A stretch of DNA of 22,641 bases from HKST-UBA85 sp035654775 (GTDB lineage Bacteria > Bacteroidota > Bacteroidia > Flavobacteriales > Flavobacteriaceae). The stretch spans positions 1-22,641 of the forward strand of contig DASRWB010000014.1 in NCBI GenBank assembly GCA_035654775.1. The letters run 5' to 3'. The notes beneath the pieces were generated by a model, which searched no databases, was not told the origin of the DNA, and saw only the letters and a list, made by a program, of their open reading frames with translations. The position numbers were made by a program, and so were the translations under genes. Below are positions 1 through 7,702 of this stretch, one piece after another (position 1 is the stretch's first letter; each line of letters begins with the position of its first letter).

Positions 1-191
1 ATGCAAAAATTTATATCTTTGACCGTTATGGAAAGCTATTGAAACAGTTAAGTCCAACAGGATCGGGCTGGGATGGAATGTACAACGGAGAACCCTTGCC
101 AAGCAGTGATTATTGGTTTACTGTGGAATATTACGAGCCGGAAGGAACAACAAAGAAACAATTTAGCGCCCATTTTACCCTTAAACGATAG
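1..191 (+). CDS. T9SS type B sorting domain, C-terminal end of a secreted protein (5' truncated)
   Basis: This open frame enters from the left edge (first complete codon at 3) and stops with TAG at 189-191, giving the last 62 residues of a larger protein. The tail has the features of the gliding-motility-associated C-terminal domain: an F-D-R-Y-G-K strand, then GWDG, N-G-x-x-L-P-S-S-D-Y-W-F, and a final basic F-T-L-K-R strand. In Bacteroidota this domain (type B sorting signal, found on SprB-like adhesins) directs export across the outer membrane by the type IX secretion system. Only 12 bases separate it from a PorP/SprF-family gene, the usual partner arrangement. The functional part of the cargo lies outside the window, so its role cannot be stated. 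Confidence 0.85.
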   Translation, partial: AKIYIFDRYGKLLKQLSPTGSGWDGMYNGEPLPSSDYWFTVEYYEPEGTTKKQFSAHFTLKR

Positions 192-203
192 AACTACTTT
201 ATT

Positions 204-1205
204 ATGAAATTGAGAATAGTTTGCTTTTTAGCATTGGTGTCCTTTTTTACAATTACTTCTAAAGCACAAGAAGGACTACCGGTTTATACAGATTATTTAA
301 CAGACAATTATTATTTAATTCACCCATCCATGGCGGGTATTGCCAATTGTGCTAAAGTAAGACTAACTGCCAGACAGCAATGGTTTGGACAAGACGAAGC
401 ACCCAGATTACTGACAATGAGCATAAACGGAAGAATAGGAGATTCTCAGTCCGGATTAGGAGCTATTTTGTATTCAGACCGAAACGGATACCACTCTCAA
501 ACCGGAGCGTATATAACCTATGCGCATCATATCATGTTTGGAAGAAATGAAATTGACCTAAATATGCTATCCTTTGGGTTAAGTGTTGGGGCTATACAGT
601 ATAAACTAGATGAAACGACTTTTTTATCGGAAGGGTTTGATCCTATTATAGCAGGAATAGAACAAAGTGCAACCAATCTGAATATTGACTTCGGATTTTC
701 ATATCACCTTTATGACTTTTATGCTCATGCTACAATAAAAAATGTGTTGAAAAATGAAGGAATCAACAACGATATTGAAATCACAAGCAACCTGAGAAGA
801 TACTTGCTTAGTTTAGGTTCGGTATTTGGTAAATTTGGCAGTGAATGGAGCTATGAACCTTCGGTGATGTTTATGTACAAAGACGGAACTAAAGAATCTT
901 CTTTTGATGTAAATTTCAAAGTTTATAAGGAAATGGAATACGGTAAAATTTGGGGAGGACTTTCCTACCGAAGAAGCTTAGATGGTGCTGAATACCTGGA
1001 TGGTTCCGGAGTAAGTGAACAGAAGTTACAGTATTTTACACCCATAGTGGGAATAGACTATAACAATTTCACCTTTGCGTATACCTACAATTATCAAGCA
1101 AATTCAATTGTGTTTAGCAACGGTGGATTTCATCAGTTAACCTTAGGATATAACTTTAATTGCAGACGCGAAAAGTATAGCTGTAACTGTCCTGCAGTCA
1201 ATTAA
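204..1205 (+). CDS. PorP/SprF family type IX secretion membrane protein
   Basis: The 333-residue product starts with a signal peptide (basic MKLR, hydrophobic core, likely cut after SKAQ near residue 22). The mature start has the PorP/SprF hallmarks: Y-T-D-Y-L-T-D-N-Y-Y-L-I-H-P-S-M-A-G, then L-T-A-R-Q-Q-W. The rest alternates like beta strands and fits an outer-membrane barrel, ending in a short Cys-rich tail. Family members work with the T9SS translocon. SprF of Flavobacterium johnsoniae is needed for secretion of the adhesin SprB and is encoded beside it. The type B cargo tail just upstream and the 12-base spacing point to the same cargo-plus-dedicated-PorP unit. I call the family, not the specific sprF or porP orthologue, because these paralogues are numerous in each genome. 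Confidence 0.9.
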   Translation: MKLRIVCFLALVSFFTITSKAQEGLPVYTDYLTDNYYLIHPSMAGIANCAKVRLTARQQWFGQDEAPRLLTMSINGRIGDSQSGLGAILYSDRNGYHSQTGAYITYAHHIMFGRNEIDLNMLSFGLSVGAIQYKLDETTFLSEGFDPIIAGIEQSATNLNIDFGFSYHLYDFYAHATIKNVLKNEGINNDIEITSNLRRYLLSLGSVFGKFGSEWSYEPSVMFMYKDGTKESSFDVNFKVYKEMEYGKIWGGLSYRRSLDGAEYLDGSGVSEQKLQYFTPIVGIDYNNFTFAYTYNYQANSIVFSNGGFHQLTLGYNFNCRREKYSCNCPAVN

Positions 1206-1217
1206 AATACAACTACT

Positions 1218-1243
1218 AAAGCCTCTTTTATGAGGCTTTTTTT
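1218..1243 (+). terminator. Rho-independent terminator after the PorP/SprF-like gene
   Basis: Arms AAAGCCTC (1218-1225) and GAGGCTTT (1232-1239) pair perfectly around a six-base loop and run into seven T residues (1237-1243). It lies 13 bases after the PorP/SprF stop codon and only 11 bases before the next start codon, so the downstream gene has little room for its own promoter. Confidence 0.88.
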
Positions 1244-1254
1244 AAGCAAAATAA

Positions 1255-1773
1255 ATGAAGGTTATCAAACCCGTAAACGGAAAATATCCACATATACCTG
1301 AAGATTGCTATATAGCCGAAAATGCAACCATTGTAGGCGATGTCTCCATGGGCAGTCAATGCAGTGTTTGGTTTAATGCCGTAATACGAGGCGATGTGCA
1401 TTATATAAAAATAGGGAATAAGGTAAATATCCAAGATGGTGCCGTAATTCACGCCACCTACAAAAAGTCGCCAACTCATATAGGCAATAATGTTTCCATT
1501 GGGCATAATGCCATTGTTCATGGATGTACCATACACGACAATGTATTAATAGGTATGGGAAGCATTGTAATGGACGATTGTATTGTGGAAAGCAACAGTA
1601 TTATAGCTGCAGGTGCAGTAGTAACCCAGAAAACCGTTGTAGAATCCGGAAGTATCTATGCCGGAGTTCCTGCAAAAAAAGTCAAAGACATCAGTGAAGA
1701 ATTGCTTTCCGGAGAGATTCATCGGATAGCCAACAATTACATAACATACTCCGGATGGTTTAAAGAGGATTAA
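1255..1773 (+). CDS. Gamma-class carbonic anhydrase-like hexapeptide-repeat protein
   Basis: The 172-residue protein is a left-handed beta-helix of hexapeptide repeats (for example I-G-N-K-V-N, I-G-H-N-A-I, I-G-M-G-S-I) with a short C-terminal helix. His66, His84 and His89, in I-H-A-T, G-H-N-A-I-V-H-G and its neighbour, match the zinc ligands of gamma carbonic anhydrases (Cam, YrdA/CaiE/PaaY group). Family members form trimers with zinc at the subunit interface. Many YrdA-type proteins show weak or no carbonic anhydrase activity, so hydration of CO2 is possible but not proven. The length is normal. The gene starts 11 bases after a terminator and its stop overlaps the murI stop by four bases, tail to tail. 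No acyltransferase-specific feature is seen. Confidence 0.85.
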   Translation: MKVIKPVNGKYPHIPEDCYIAENATIVGDVSMGSQCSVWFNAVIRGDVHYIKIGNKVNIQDGAVIHATYKKSPTHIGNNVSIGHNAIVHGCTIHDNVLIGMGSIVMDDCIVESNSIIAAGAVVTQKTVVESGSIYAGVPAKKVKDISEELLSGEIHRIANNYITYSGWFKED

Positions 1774-2549
1774 AGTTCAACCTGCTCAACGGTAAATGAA
1801 TCGCCTATTAAAGTTTGAAGAATTTCCGGATTTCCGGTAGTATAAAACGTGTTTTTTGGATGTAGTCTAGTTGTGTTTAAAATAGTATGTTTTTCCAAAA
1901 CAGCTTTTGTCTGTTTGGCAACAGCTTCACCGGAATCTATTATTTTAATATGTTTTGGAAGTATCTTCAGAAGCAAAGGCACCAGATAGGCATAATGAGT
2001 ACAGCCCAAAACCAAATGGTCAATATGTTGAGCTACCATGGGCTTAACATAAAGCTCGAGTAAGCTTTTCATTTCGTTACTGTGCAGTTTTCCGGACTCG
2101 ATAAGCTCTACAATTCCATTGCCTTCCTGTTCTATAACCTTTATCCCGTTACTGTACAGATGCGCAGTTTTATGAAACAAATCACTACTCAAGGTGCCTT
2201 TAGTTGCCAGAATACCAATGGTTTTAGTTTGGGTTTGTAATGCTGCAGGTTTTAAAGCCGGCTCGATGCCTATAAAAGGAACGGTGTACTTGGTTCGTAA
2301 TACTTTTATGGCATTTGTGGTTGCGGTATTACAGGCCACAACAATAAGTTTACAACCTTTGTTTAGTAAAAATTCGGTGTTAGTAATACTGAGTTCGGTA
2401 ATTCGTTCTTTTCCTTTGGGTCCGTAAGGCGCATTTTTACTATCAGCCAGATAAATGGTGTTTTCATAAGGCAGAAGTGCGTGGACTTCACTCCAAATGG
2501 AAGTGCCACCAACACCGGAATCAAAAAAACCTATAGGATGTGTACTCAT
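1770..2549 (-). CDS. murI: Glutamate racemase
   Basis: The 259-residue product makes D-glutamate for peptidoglycan from L-glutamate in the cytoplasm, without a cofactor. The two catalytic cysteines are visible: Cys73 in V-A-C-N-T-A-T-T and Cys183 in L-G-C-T-H-Y. The N-terminus has the conserved F-F-D-S-G-V-G-G with Asp10, followed by D-S-K-N-A-P-Y-G. Length is typical. It is last in a minus-strand envelope block, 68 bases after the short ompH, and a hairpin in that gap looks like a terminator. murI may therefore rely on read-through or on a weak promoter that I cannot see. Its 3' end overlaps the convergent hexapeptide-protein gene by four bases. Confidence 0.96.
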   Translation of the reverse strand: MSTHPIGFFDSGVGGTSIWSEVHALLPYENTIYLADSKNAPYGPKGKERITELSITNTEFLLNKGCKLIVVACNTATTNAIKVLRTKYTVPFIGIEPALKPAALQTQTKTIGILATKGTLSSDLFHKTAHLYSNGIKVIEQEGNGIVELIESGKLHSNEMKSLLELYVKPMVAQHIDHLVLGCTHYAYLVPLLLKILPKHIKIIDSGEAVAKQTKAVLEKHTILNTTRLHPKNTFYTTGNPEILQTLIGDSFTVEQVEL

Positions 2550-2561
2550 TACTGTAAAAAT

Positions 2562-2594
2562 AAAAAAGCTGCCTTAAATTAAAGCAGCCTTTTT
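2562..2594 (-). terminator. Terminator-like hairpin between short ompH and murI
   Basis: Read on the minus strand, a GGCTGC arm pairs with GGCAGC allowing one bulge, with an inner TTAA/TTAA pairing, followed by six T residues and preceded by A residues. It starts about 24 bases after the ompH stop codon. A-rich and T-rich flanks make it potentially active on both strands. It probably ends most transcription from the ompH pair and lowers murI expression. Confidence 0.7.
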
Positions 2595-2617
2595 AAAATG
2601 TTTTTGTAATGAAGGTA

Positions 2618-3127
2618 TTAAATACCTAATTCTTTTTTTACATCAGCCAACAAGTCTTTGCCGTCTGCCATAATAACGCCGTTTCCTTGACTAGAGTCTA
2701 AAACATACTCATAACCTTGAGCACGAGCTACTTTTAAAATGGCAGCTTTGGCCTTTTCAGTAATAGGTTTTAGTAAATCCATTTCTTTTTGCTGAAGGTC
2801 ACGTTGTGCCTGGGCTTGATATTGACGGATGTTGTTTTCAATATTTTGAAGTTCCTGTACACGCTTTCCGTTTTCTTCATCGGTTTTTGTGGCAGCTTCA
2901 GCATCGTATTGCTTTACTTTGTTGTCCAGTTCAGTAGCCATACTTTTAATATCTGCTTCATAGGTTTTGCCCAGTTTTTCCATTTGTGCTTGAGCACTTT
3001 TCATTTCAGGCATGGCAGTTATTAGTTCCTGCGTGTTTATGTGCGCAACCTTACTTTGTGCTTGGGTAAAGCCTATAAATCCTAAACTTAGTACAGTGGC
3101 AAATAAAAGGGTTTTTAATTGTTTCAT
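2618..3127 (-). CDS. OmpH/Skp family periplasmic chaperone (short paralogue)
   Basis: The 169-residue protein has a signal peptide (MKQLK, hydrophobic stretch, cut after QAQ near residue 23), then V-A-H-I-N-T-Q-E-L as the first strand of the OmpH core. A long Gln/Glu/Lys-rich coiled-coil region (about 40-125) forms the tentacle helices. It ends with the family's G-Y-E-Y-V-L-D-S strand. Skp proteins form trimers that hold unfolded outer-membrane proteins in the periplasm and pass them to BamA. It lies 30 bases downstream of a second, longer ompH and close to bamA, the arrangement also known in Porphyromonas gingivalis. It is the normal-length member of the pair. I leave the symbol blank because skp/ompH naming in this phylum is inconsistent. 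Confidence 0.93.
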   Translation of the reverse strand: MKQLKTLLFATVLSLGFIGFTQAQSKVAHINTQELITAMPEMKSAQAQMEKLGKTYEADIKSMATELDNKVKQYDAEAATKTDEENGKRVQELQNIENNIRQYQAQAQRDLQQKEMDLLKPITEKAKAAILKVARAQGYEYVLDSSQGNGVIMADGKDLLADVKKELGI

Positions 3128-3157
3128 TTTTTTAAGGGTATTTACTTGTTTTAATTA

Positions 3158-4237
3158 TTAATTATTGTCTGGGTTGTCTTCTTCCTCAGTATCGTCGGTT
3201 TCTTTTTCGGTGTTGTCGTTATTTTCTTTTTCCTTTTCTTGTTTTGCTTTTTCGCGTTCTTCTTGTAATTTTTTTCTGCGTTCTTCCAATGCTTTCTGGC
3301 GTTCCAGTTTGTCTTTTTCCCGTTGTTGTCTTTTTTCTTCCAGTTCTTCTGCACGGGTTTTGCCTTTAGATGCATCACCTGATTTTTCTTCTGCAGCGGG
3401 CTTATCAGTATTAGCAGCACTTATACTGTCTCTGGATTTGTTGCGTGCATCCAGTTTTTCTTGACGTGCTCTTTCGCGTTCTTCAATTAAGCGTTCTCTG
3501 CGTTCTTCAGCTTCTCTTTTTTTGGCTTCTCTGGCTTCTTCTTGTTCTTGTCTTCGGGCTTCCAGTTCGGCTTCACGTTGTGCTCGTCGTTCTTCCAGAG
3601 CTTTTTGACGTTCTTCTTGTTCGCGGTTTATTTCGGGAACAATTTCTTCATCTTCGGCTTCTCTTCGTTCTTTTTTGGTGTTGGCTTGTTCTCTCTTTGC
3701 GGTACGGGTAATGATGCGTATTACCTGGTCGCTCAAGTCAAAGCGTTGTGCCGAAAAAAGCATAACCACATCGGCCGATTTGTCAAAGATGAAGTCATAA
3801 TTTCGCTGTTCGGCAATATCTTGAACCGCTGCAAAAATTTGATCTTGAATGGGCTGAATTAATGCTTTTTTCTGCTGGGTTAAATCTCCATTCGGACCAA
3901 AACGTTTTTGCTGATAATCGAGAATTTCCTGTTCTTCAAACATAATGTCTTCTTCGTGTTCTTCAACCAGTTCTTTGGTTAAAAGTGCTTTTTCGTTACT
4001 TAAGTCTTTTCGTCTTTGGGCTACTTGACCTAAACGTTGGTCTATTTCTGCTTTCCACTTCTGAACTTTTCCTTCCAGTTGGGTTGAGGCTTCCTGATAT
4101 TCCGGTATATTTTGCAGAATGTATTCGGTGTCGATATATCCTATTCTTGCCCCATTGCGTTGTGCAGAAACATTAAGGCTTACTAAAAGCACTAGAGTCA
4201 ATAAATAAAGAACTTTAGTTTTCATCTGTTTCATCAT
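3158..4237 (-). CDS. OmpH/Skp family protein with long charged C-terminal extension
   Basis: The 359-residue product has a signal peptide (cut near SAQ, residue 26), then R-I-G-Y-I-D-T-E-Y-I-L and an OmpH core to about residue 178, closing with N-Y-D-F-I-F-D-K-S. Residues 179-359 are an unusual extension made almost wholly of Glu, Arg, Lys, Gln and Ala. They are predicted long helix or coiled coil, contain RQKALEERR twice (210-218 and 313-321), and have a Ser/Asp/Lys-rich break near 268-295 and an acidic tail. The extension more than doubles the usual Skp length. Location after bamA suggests a periplasmic role in outer-membrane protein delivery; the extension's role is unknown. Start choice among Met1, Met2 and Met5 barely changes the signal peptide. 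Confidence 0.9.
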   Translation of the reverse strand: MMKQMKTKVLYLLTLVLLVSLNVSAQRNGARIGYIDTEYILQNIPEYQEASTQLEGKVQKWKAEIDQRLGQVAQRRKDLSNEKALLTKELVEEHEEDIMFEEQEILDYQQKRFGPNGDLTQQKKALIQPIQDQIFAAVQDIAEQRNYDFIFDKSADVVMLFSAQRFDLSDQVIRIITRTAKREQANTKKERREAEDEEIVPEINREQEERQKALEERRAQREAELEARRQEQEEAREAKKREAEERRERLIEERERARQEKLDARNKSRDSISAANTDKPAAEEKSGDASKGKTRAEELEEKRQQREKDKLERQKALEERRKKLQEEREKAKQEKEKENNDNTEKETDDTEEEDNPDNN

Positions 4238-4264
4238 GTTTTACAATTTATGGTTATAAATTCT

Positions 4265-4307
4265 AAAAAACGACAGATGATTGTTTTTTTGATTCTGTCC
4301 TTTTTTT
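4265..4307 (-). terminator. Terminator-like hairpin between bamA and the ompH pair
   Basis: GACAGA (4272-4277) pairs with TCTGTC (4294-4299) around a 16-base loop. Runs of A (4265-4270) and T (4301-4307) flank the arms, so the stem can extend past one C-C mismatch and each strand reads as stem plus T tract. On the minus strand it follows bamA and precedes the long ompH. It could be a bamA terminator or an attenuator in the ompH leader. The short G+C part makes it weaker than the one at 1218. Confidence 0.5.
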
Positions 4308-4320
4308 GAATTAGTATTTT

Positions 4321-4328
4321 CAAAATTA
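4321..4328 (-). promoter_or_regulatory. Possible -7 box for the ompH pair
   Basis: The minus strand reads TAATTTTG, a full match to the Bacteroidota -7 consensus TAnnTTTG, inside the 152-base bamA-ompH spacer. No TTG is found at the usual distance upstream, so it is only half of a promoter. If real, the transcript would start near 4315 and carry the hairpin at 4265-4307 in its leader. Confidence 0.35.
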
Positions 4329-4389
4329 ACGAATTTTAACTTTAAAAATTTTAATTCATTAACAAGAAATAGAAAATATCGTGCCAAAG

Positions 4390-6957
4390 TTAAAATTGTT
4401 GTCCGATAATAAAGTGAGTTTCCCAACCATTTTTTTGGTTAAATCCGGGTAAGGGATCAAAACCGTGACCAAAATCTATTCCCAGCAATCCAAAGGCCGG
4501 CATAAAAATACGAATACCAAAACCTGCTGAACGATTGATGGTAAACGGATTATAATCTCTAAAGTTATTGTAAGAAGCACCACCTTCTAAAAAGCCTAAG
4601 GCATAAATTTTAGCATTGGGTTTTAATGTTATGGGGTATCTTAATTCTAGTGAGAATTTATTGTAAATGGTTCCGCCATCTTGATCGGAAAGCGATTGGT
4701 TAGGATAACCGCGAAGCGCAATGGCTTCTCTACCATCTAAACTGTAGGTTCCTAAGCCGTCACCACCTAAAAAGAAGCGTTCAAAAGGAATTACACCTCT
4801 ATCGTTATTATATGCGCCCAGATAGCCAAATTCTAAACTGGGTCTTAGAACTAGTTTTTTAGCCAGCTGTGAATACCAGTCTATTCTCACTTTTACTTTA
4901 TAAAATTCCAGCCACTTGTAGCGTTCCTGGTCTATTTCTGCTATGCGAGTGTTAATGTCGGTGTTTTCAGGTTCTTCCTGAAGCTGTTCTACCAAGTCAT
5001 CCCTTTCGTTTTTTAAAGCTTTATAATCTACATTATTGAACAGAGAATACGGGATGGACAGCTTTGCGGAAACTGACAAACTCGAGCCACCCAAAGGATA
5101 AATAGGGTCATTAAAAGTACTGTTTCTGCTTAAGCCAATAGTATAAGATAAATTGTTGGAATAGCCGTTGCCAAAGGTAAAGAGACCTGTATTGTAATTC
5201 TTTAAATCGTAATGCTGAAAACCAATAGCTTGCGACAAGGTAAAGTAATCATCCGGTACAGTAAGGCGTTTTGCCAATCCTACTGAAAGACCTGTAATGT
5301 TAAAGCGTCTGGATTTGTCGGCATTTCGGGTTATGGGATTGAATAAAAATTGTTTGGTATGAGAGAGCGACGTGGTAAACTGTACAGGTTTTTTTCCGCC
5401 TAACCAAGGTTCTGAAAATGAAAAACTGTAGGTTTGGAAAAACCTGCTGGCTTGTAATCTAAGGGCCAGTTTTTGTCCATCGCCCATAGGGATTGGTTTG
5501 TAGGCTTCTTTTTTAAAGATATCTTTAATGGCAAAATTGTTAAAAGAAAGCCCTAAGGTGCCTATAAAACCGCCACCGCCATATCCGCCTTGCAATTCGA
5601 TTTGGCTGGATCCGGTTTCTACTACTGAGTATTCCATGTCTATTGTGCCGTCTACCGGATTGAGATTCTTAAAGTTGGGCGAGAGTTGTTCGGCATCAAA
5701 GAAACCTAGCTGACTAAGTTCTCGGATGGTTCTTATCACGTCTGCCTTGCTGTATAGTTGTCCGGGTCGTGTACGCAATTCCCTGTAAATGACATGATCG
5801 TTTGTTTTTTCGTTTCCTACTACGGTTACTTGATTAAAATACGCCGGATTTCCTTCCGATATGCGGACTTCTATATCTATTACGTTGCCGTCGGCATTTA
5901 CTTCTACCGGATTTATGGTTGAGAACAAATACCCGCTGTTTTGGTACAGGTTGGTTATGTCATCGGCATCGGGTTTGGTATTGTCTGCGATTCGTTTTTC
6001 TAAAAGTACGCCGTTGTAGGTATCGCCTTCTTTTATTCTTAATACGCGATTTAACTGTTCGTCTGTATACACGGTATTTCCAATAAAGGAAATGTTTCCA
6101 AAAGTGTATTTTTCGCCTTCTTCCAGATTGAGGTTTATGCTGATGGTATTGTCTTTGTTATAGACAATGCTGTCGGAAAGAATTCGGGCATCTCGGTATC
6201 CGTTTTCTTTGTACTTGTCCAGTAATGTACTAAGGTCTTCTTTATAATCGGCTTCAATGTATTTAGAGCGTTTGAACAACCGAATGGGGTTTTTCTGTTT
6301 GGTGTTTTTCATCGCTTTTCTAAGCTTTGCGTCACTCAAAACACGGTTCCCGGAAATGTTGATGTTTTTTACTTTTACCTTTTCGCCTTTGTCAACGCGT
6401 ACAAGCATGTTTACCCGCGTTTTTTGAATGGAGTCTTGTACGGGTGTGGTGCTTACGGTAACTTTTGTATTGAGAAAACCTTCTTTTCGGTATTTGTTGG
6501 TCAGGTAGTTTTTTGTCGTGGTAATAAGGTTTTCAGTTACTTTAACTTCCTTTTTCAGGTTGTTTTCTTTTTTAAGGGCTTCTACTTTAGATTTTTTTAC
6601 GCCTTCAATTCGCACTTCATTTAATTCGGGTAAATCTTCAAGTCGTATTTCTAAATAGGCAAGGGTTCCTTCTACTTTGGTCAGGTAGATGTCTATGTTG
6701 TTGAATAAATTGGAATTCCATAGCTTTTTAATAGCATTGCTGATTTCTTCACCGGGAACCATGATTTCCTGATCTTTTCTCAACCCCGAGTATGCAATGA
6801 TGGTTTGTTCGCTGAAAGAAGTATTTCCGGAAACTGTAATTTCTGCAAGGGTATACTTTTCGCCTTTGTCGAAGGTGGTGTCTTGGGCTTTGGTAGGGAT
6901 ACTAAAAAGTACTACGGCCAAAGCTATAAGGGAATGGGTAATGGTTTTTAAAGACAT
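4390..6957 (-). CDS. bamA: BamA, outer membrane protein assembly factor
   Basis: The 855-residue product is the central beta-barrel of the BAM complex, which folds and inserts outer-membrane proteins. A signal peptide (MSLKTITHSLIALAV, cut after TKAQ) is followed by tandem POTRA domains, shown by repeats such as I-T-V-S-G-N-T, I-N-I-S-G-N-R, I-S-F-I-G-N-T and V-T-V-V-G-N-E. A 16-strand barrel follows from about residue 475. The lock motif L-R-G-Y appears near the C-terminus and the last residue is Phe, as expected for BAM substrates. The frame stays open 45 codons upstream, but that would overlap uppS. Met at 6957 gives the signal peptide and a 4-base gap after uppS, so I use it. A charged insert lies in the barrel at about 4920-5030. 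Confidence 0.96.
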   Translation of the reverse strand: MSLKTITHSLIALAVVLFSIPTKAQDTTFDKGEKYTLAEITVSGNTSFSEQTIIAYSGLRKDQEIMVPGEEISNAIKKLWNSNLFNNIDIYLTKVEGTLAYLEIRLEDLPELNEVRIEGVKKSKVEALKKENNLKKEVKVTENLITTTKNYLTNKYRKEGFLNTKVTVSTTPVQDSIQKTRVNMLVRVDKGEKVKVKNINISGNRVLSDAKLRKAMKNTKQKNPIRLFKRSKYIEADYKEDLSTLLDKYKENGYRDARILSDSIVYNKDNTISINLNLEEGEKYTFGNISFIGNTVYTDEQLNRVLRIKEGDTYNGVLLEKRIADNTKPDADDITNLYQNSGYLFSTINPVEVNADGNVIDIEVRISEGNPAYFNQVTVVGNEKTNDHVIYRELRTRPGQLYSKADVIRTIRELSQLGFFDAEQLSPNFKNLNPVDGTIDMEYSVVETGSSQIELQGGYGGGGFIGTLGLSFNNFAIKDIFKKEAYKPIPMGDGQKLALRLQASRFFQTYSFSFSEPWLGGKKPVQFTTSLSHTKQFLFNPITRNADKSRRFNITGLSVGLAKRLTVPDDYFTLSQAIGFQHYDLKNYNTGLFTFGNGYSNNLSYTIGLSRNSTFNDPIYPLGGSSLSVSAKLSIPYSLFNNVDYKALKNERDDLVEQLQEEPENTDINTRIAEIDQERYKWLEFYKVKVRIDWYSQLAKKLVLRPSLEFGYLGAYNNDRGVIPFERFFLGGDGLGTYSLDGREAIALRGYPNQSLSDQDGGTIYNKFSLELRYPITLKPNAKIYALGFLEGGASYNNFRDYNPFTINRSAGFGIRIFMPAFGLLGIDFGHGFDPLPGFNQKNGWETHFIIGQQF

Positions 6958-6961
6958 TGTG

Positions 6962-7702
6962 TTAGTTAAGTTGTTCACTTGTTTTTCCAAATCGTCGTTC
7001 TCTTTGTTGGTAAGCAATGATTGCTTGATATAAATGGTCTTCTCTAAAGTCCGGCCAAAGTGTAGCGGTAAAATACAATTCGGCATAGGCAATTTGCCAA
7101 AGCAAAAAATTACTTATACGTTGTTCGCCACTGGTGCGTATAAGTAAATCTACATCTGGTAAATTATGAGTGTAAAGATGCTTATTAATAACTGATTCAT
7201 CAATATTTTCTGAAGAAATTATATTATTTTTAACGTTGTCACTTATCATTTTTACAGCGTTGACCAATTCTTCTCTGGCGCCGTAACTTAAAGCCAGCGT
7301 TAGGGTCATTCGGGTATTTTCTGCAGTTTTACGAATGACTTCGGTCAATTCTTTTTGGGCTTTGACAGGAAGCGAAGCCAGCGAGCCAATGGCATTCAGT
7401 TTTATATTGTTTTTTTGCAGGGTTTTTATTTCTTTTTTTAATGCTGATACCAGTAGCTTCATCAGGGTTTCTACTTCCCGTTTGGGTCTGTTCCAGTTTT
7501 CTGTAGAAAAGGCATACAGCGTTAAATTTTCAATACCTAATTTTGCACAGGCTTCTACCGTAACACGTACTGACTTTACGCCGTTTTCGTGTCCGAATAT
7601 TCTTTTGTATCCTTGTTGTTTAGCCCAGCGCCCGTTACCATCCATAATAATGGCAATGTGTTTAGGCAAGGCGTCGGTATTTATTTGGTCAAGATACTTC
7701 AT
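6962..7702 (-). CDS. uppS: Isoprenyl transferase (undecaprenyl diphosphate synthase)
   Basis: The 246-residue cis-prenyltransferase extends farnesyl diphosphate with isopentenyl diphosphate to the C55 lipid carrier of cell-wall synthesis, at the cytoplasmic face of the membrane. The signature H-I-A-I-I-M-D-G-N-G-R-W-A contains the catalytic Asp21. The C-terminal R-T-S-G-E-Q-R-I-S-N-F-L-L-W-Q and Y-A-E-L-Y-F motifs are complete. I prefer ATG at 7702 to the in-frame ATG at 7717: it forms a 4-base ATGA overlap with the stop of the upstream porG-like gene, which indicates translational coupling, and the family consensus begins there. bamA follows after four bases, so the three genes are tightly packed. 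Confidence 0.96.
   Translation of the reverse strand: MKYLDQINTDALPKHIAIIMDGNGRWAKQQGYKRIFGHENGVKSVRVTVEACAKLGIENLTLYAFSTENWNRPKREVETLMKLLVSALKKEIKTLQKNNIKLNAIGSLASLPVKAQKELTEVIRKTAENTRMTLTLALSYGAREELVNAVKMISDNVKNNIISSENIDESVINKHLYTHNLPDVDLLIRTSGEQRISNFLLWQIAYAELYFTATLWPDFREDHLYQAIIAYQQRERRFGKTSEQLN

Noticed and set aside
1228..1536. A 102-codon minus-strand frame opposite the carbonic anhydrase-like gene.
   Set aside because: It is antisense to a well-supported hexapeptide-repeat gene and starts inside it; its repeats only reflect the complementary strand.
3151..3870. Several overlapping open frames on both strands across the charged part of the long ompH gene.
   Set aside because: They mirror the biased Glu/Arg/Lys codons of ompH, giving low-complexity Lys/Asn or Ser/Phe/Leu strings with no domain or start signal.
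4363..4385. A sigma-54-like site on the minus strand (TGGCAC, five bases, TTTTCT) at the 3' end of bamA.
   Set aside because: The -24 GG is present but the essential -12 GC is TC, and no enhancer-binding regulator or related gene context is nearby.
6958..7092. A 45-codon upstream extension of the bamA frame.
   Set aside because: It would overlap uppS by 131 bases and bury the clear signal peptide that begins at Met 6957.
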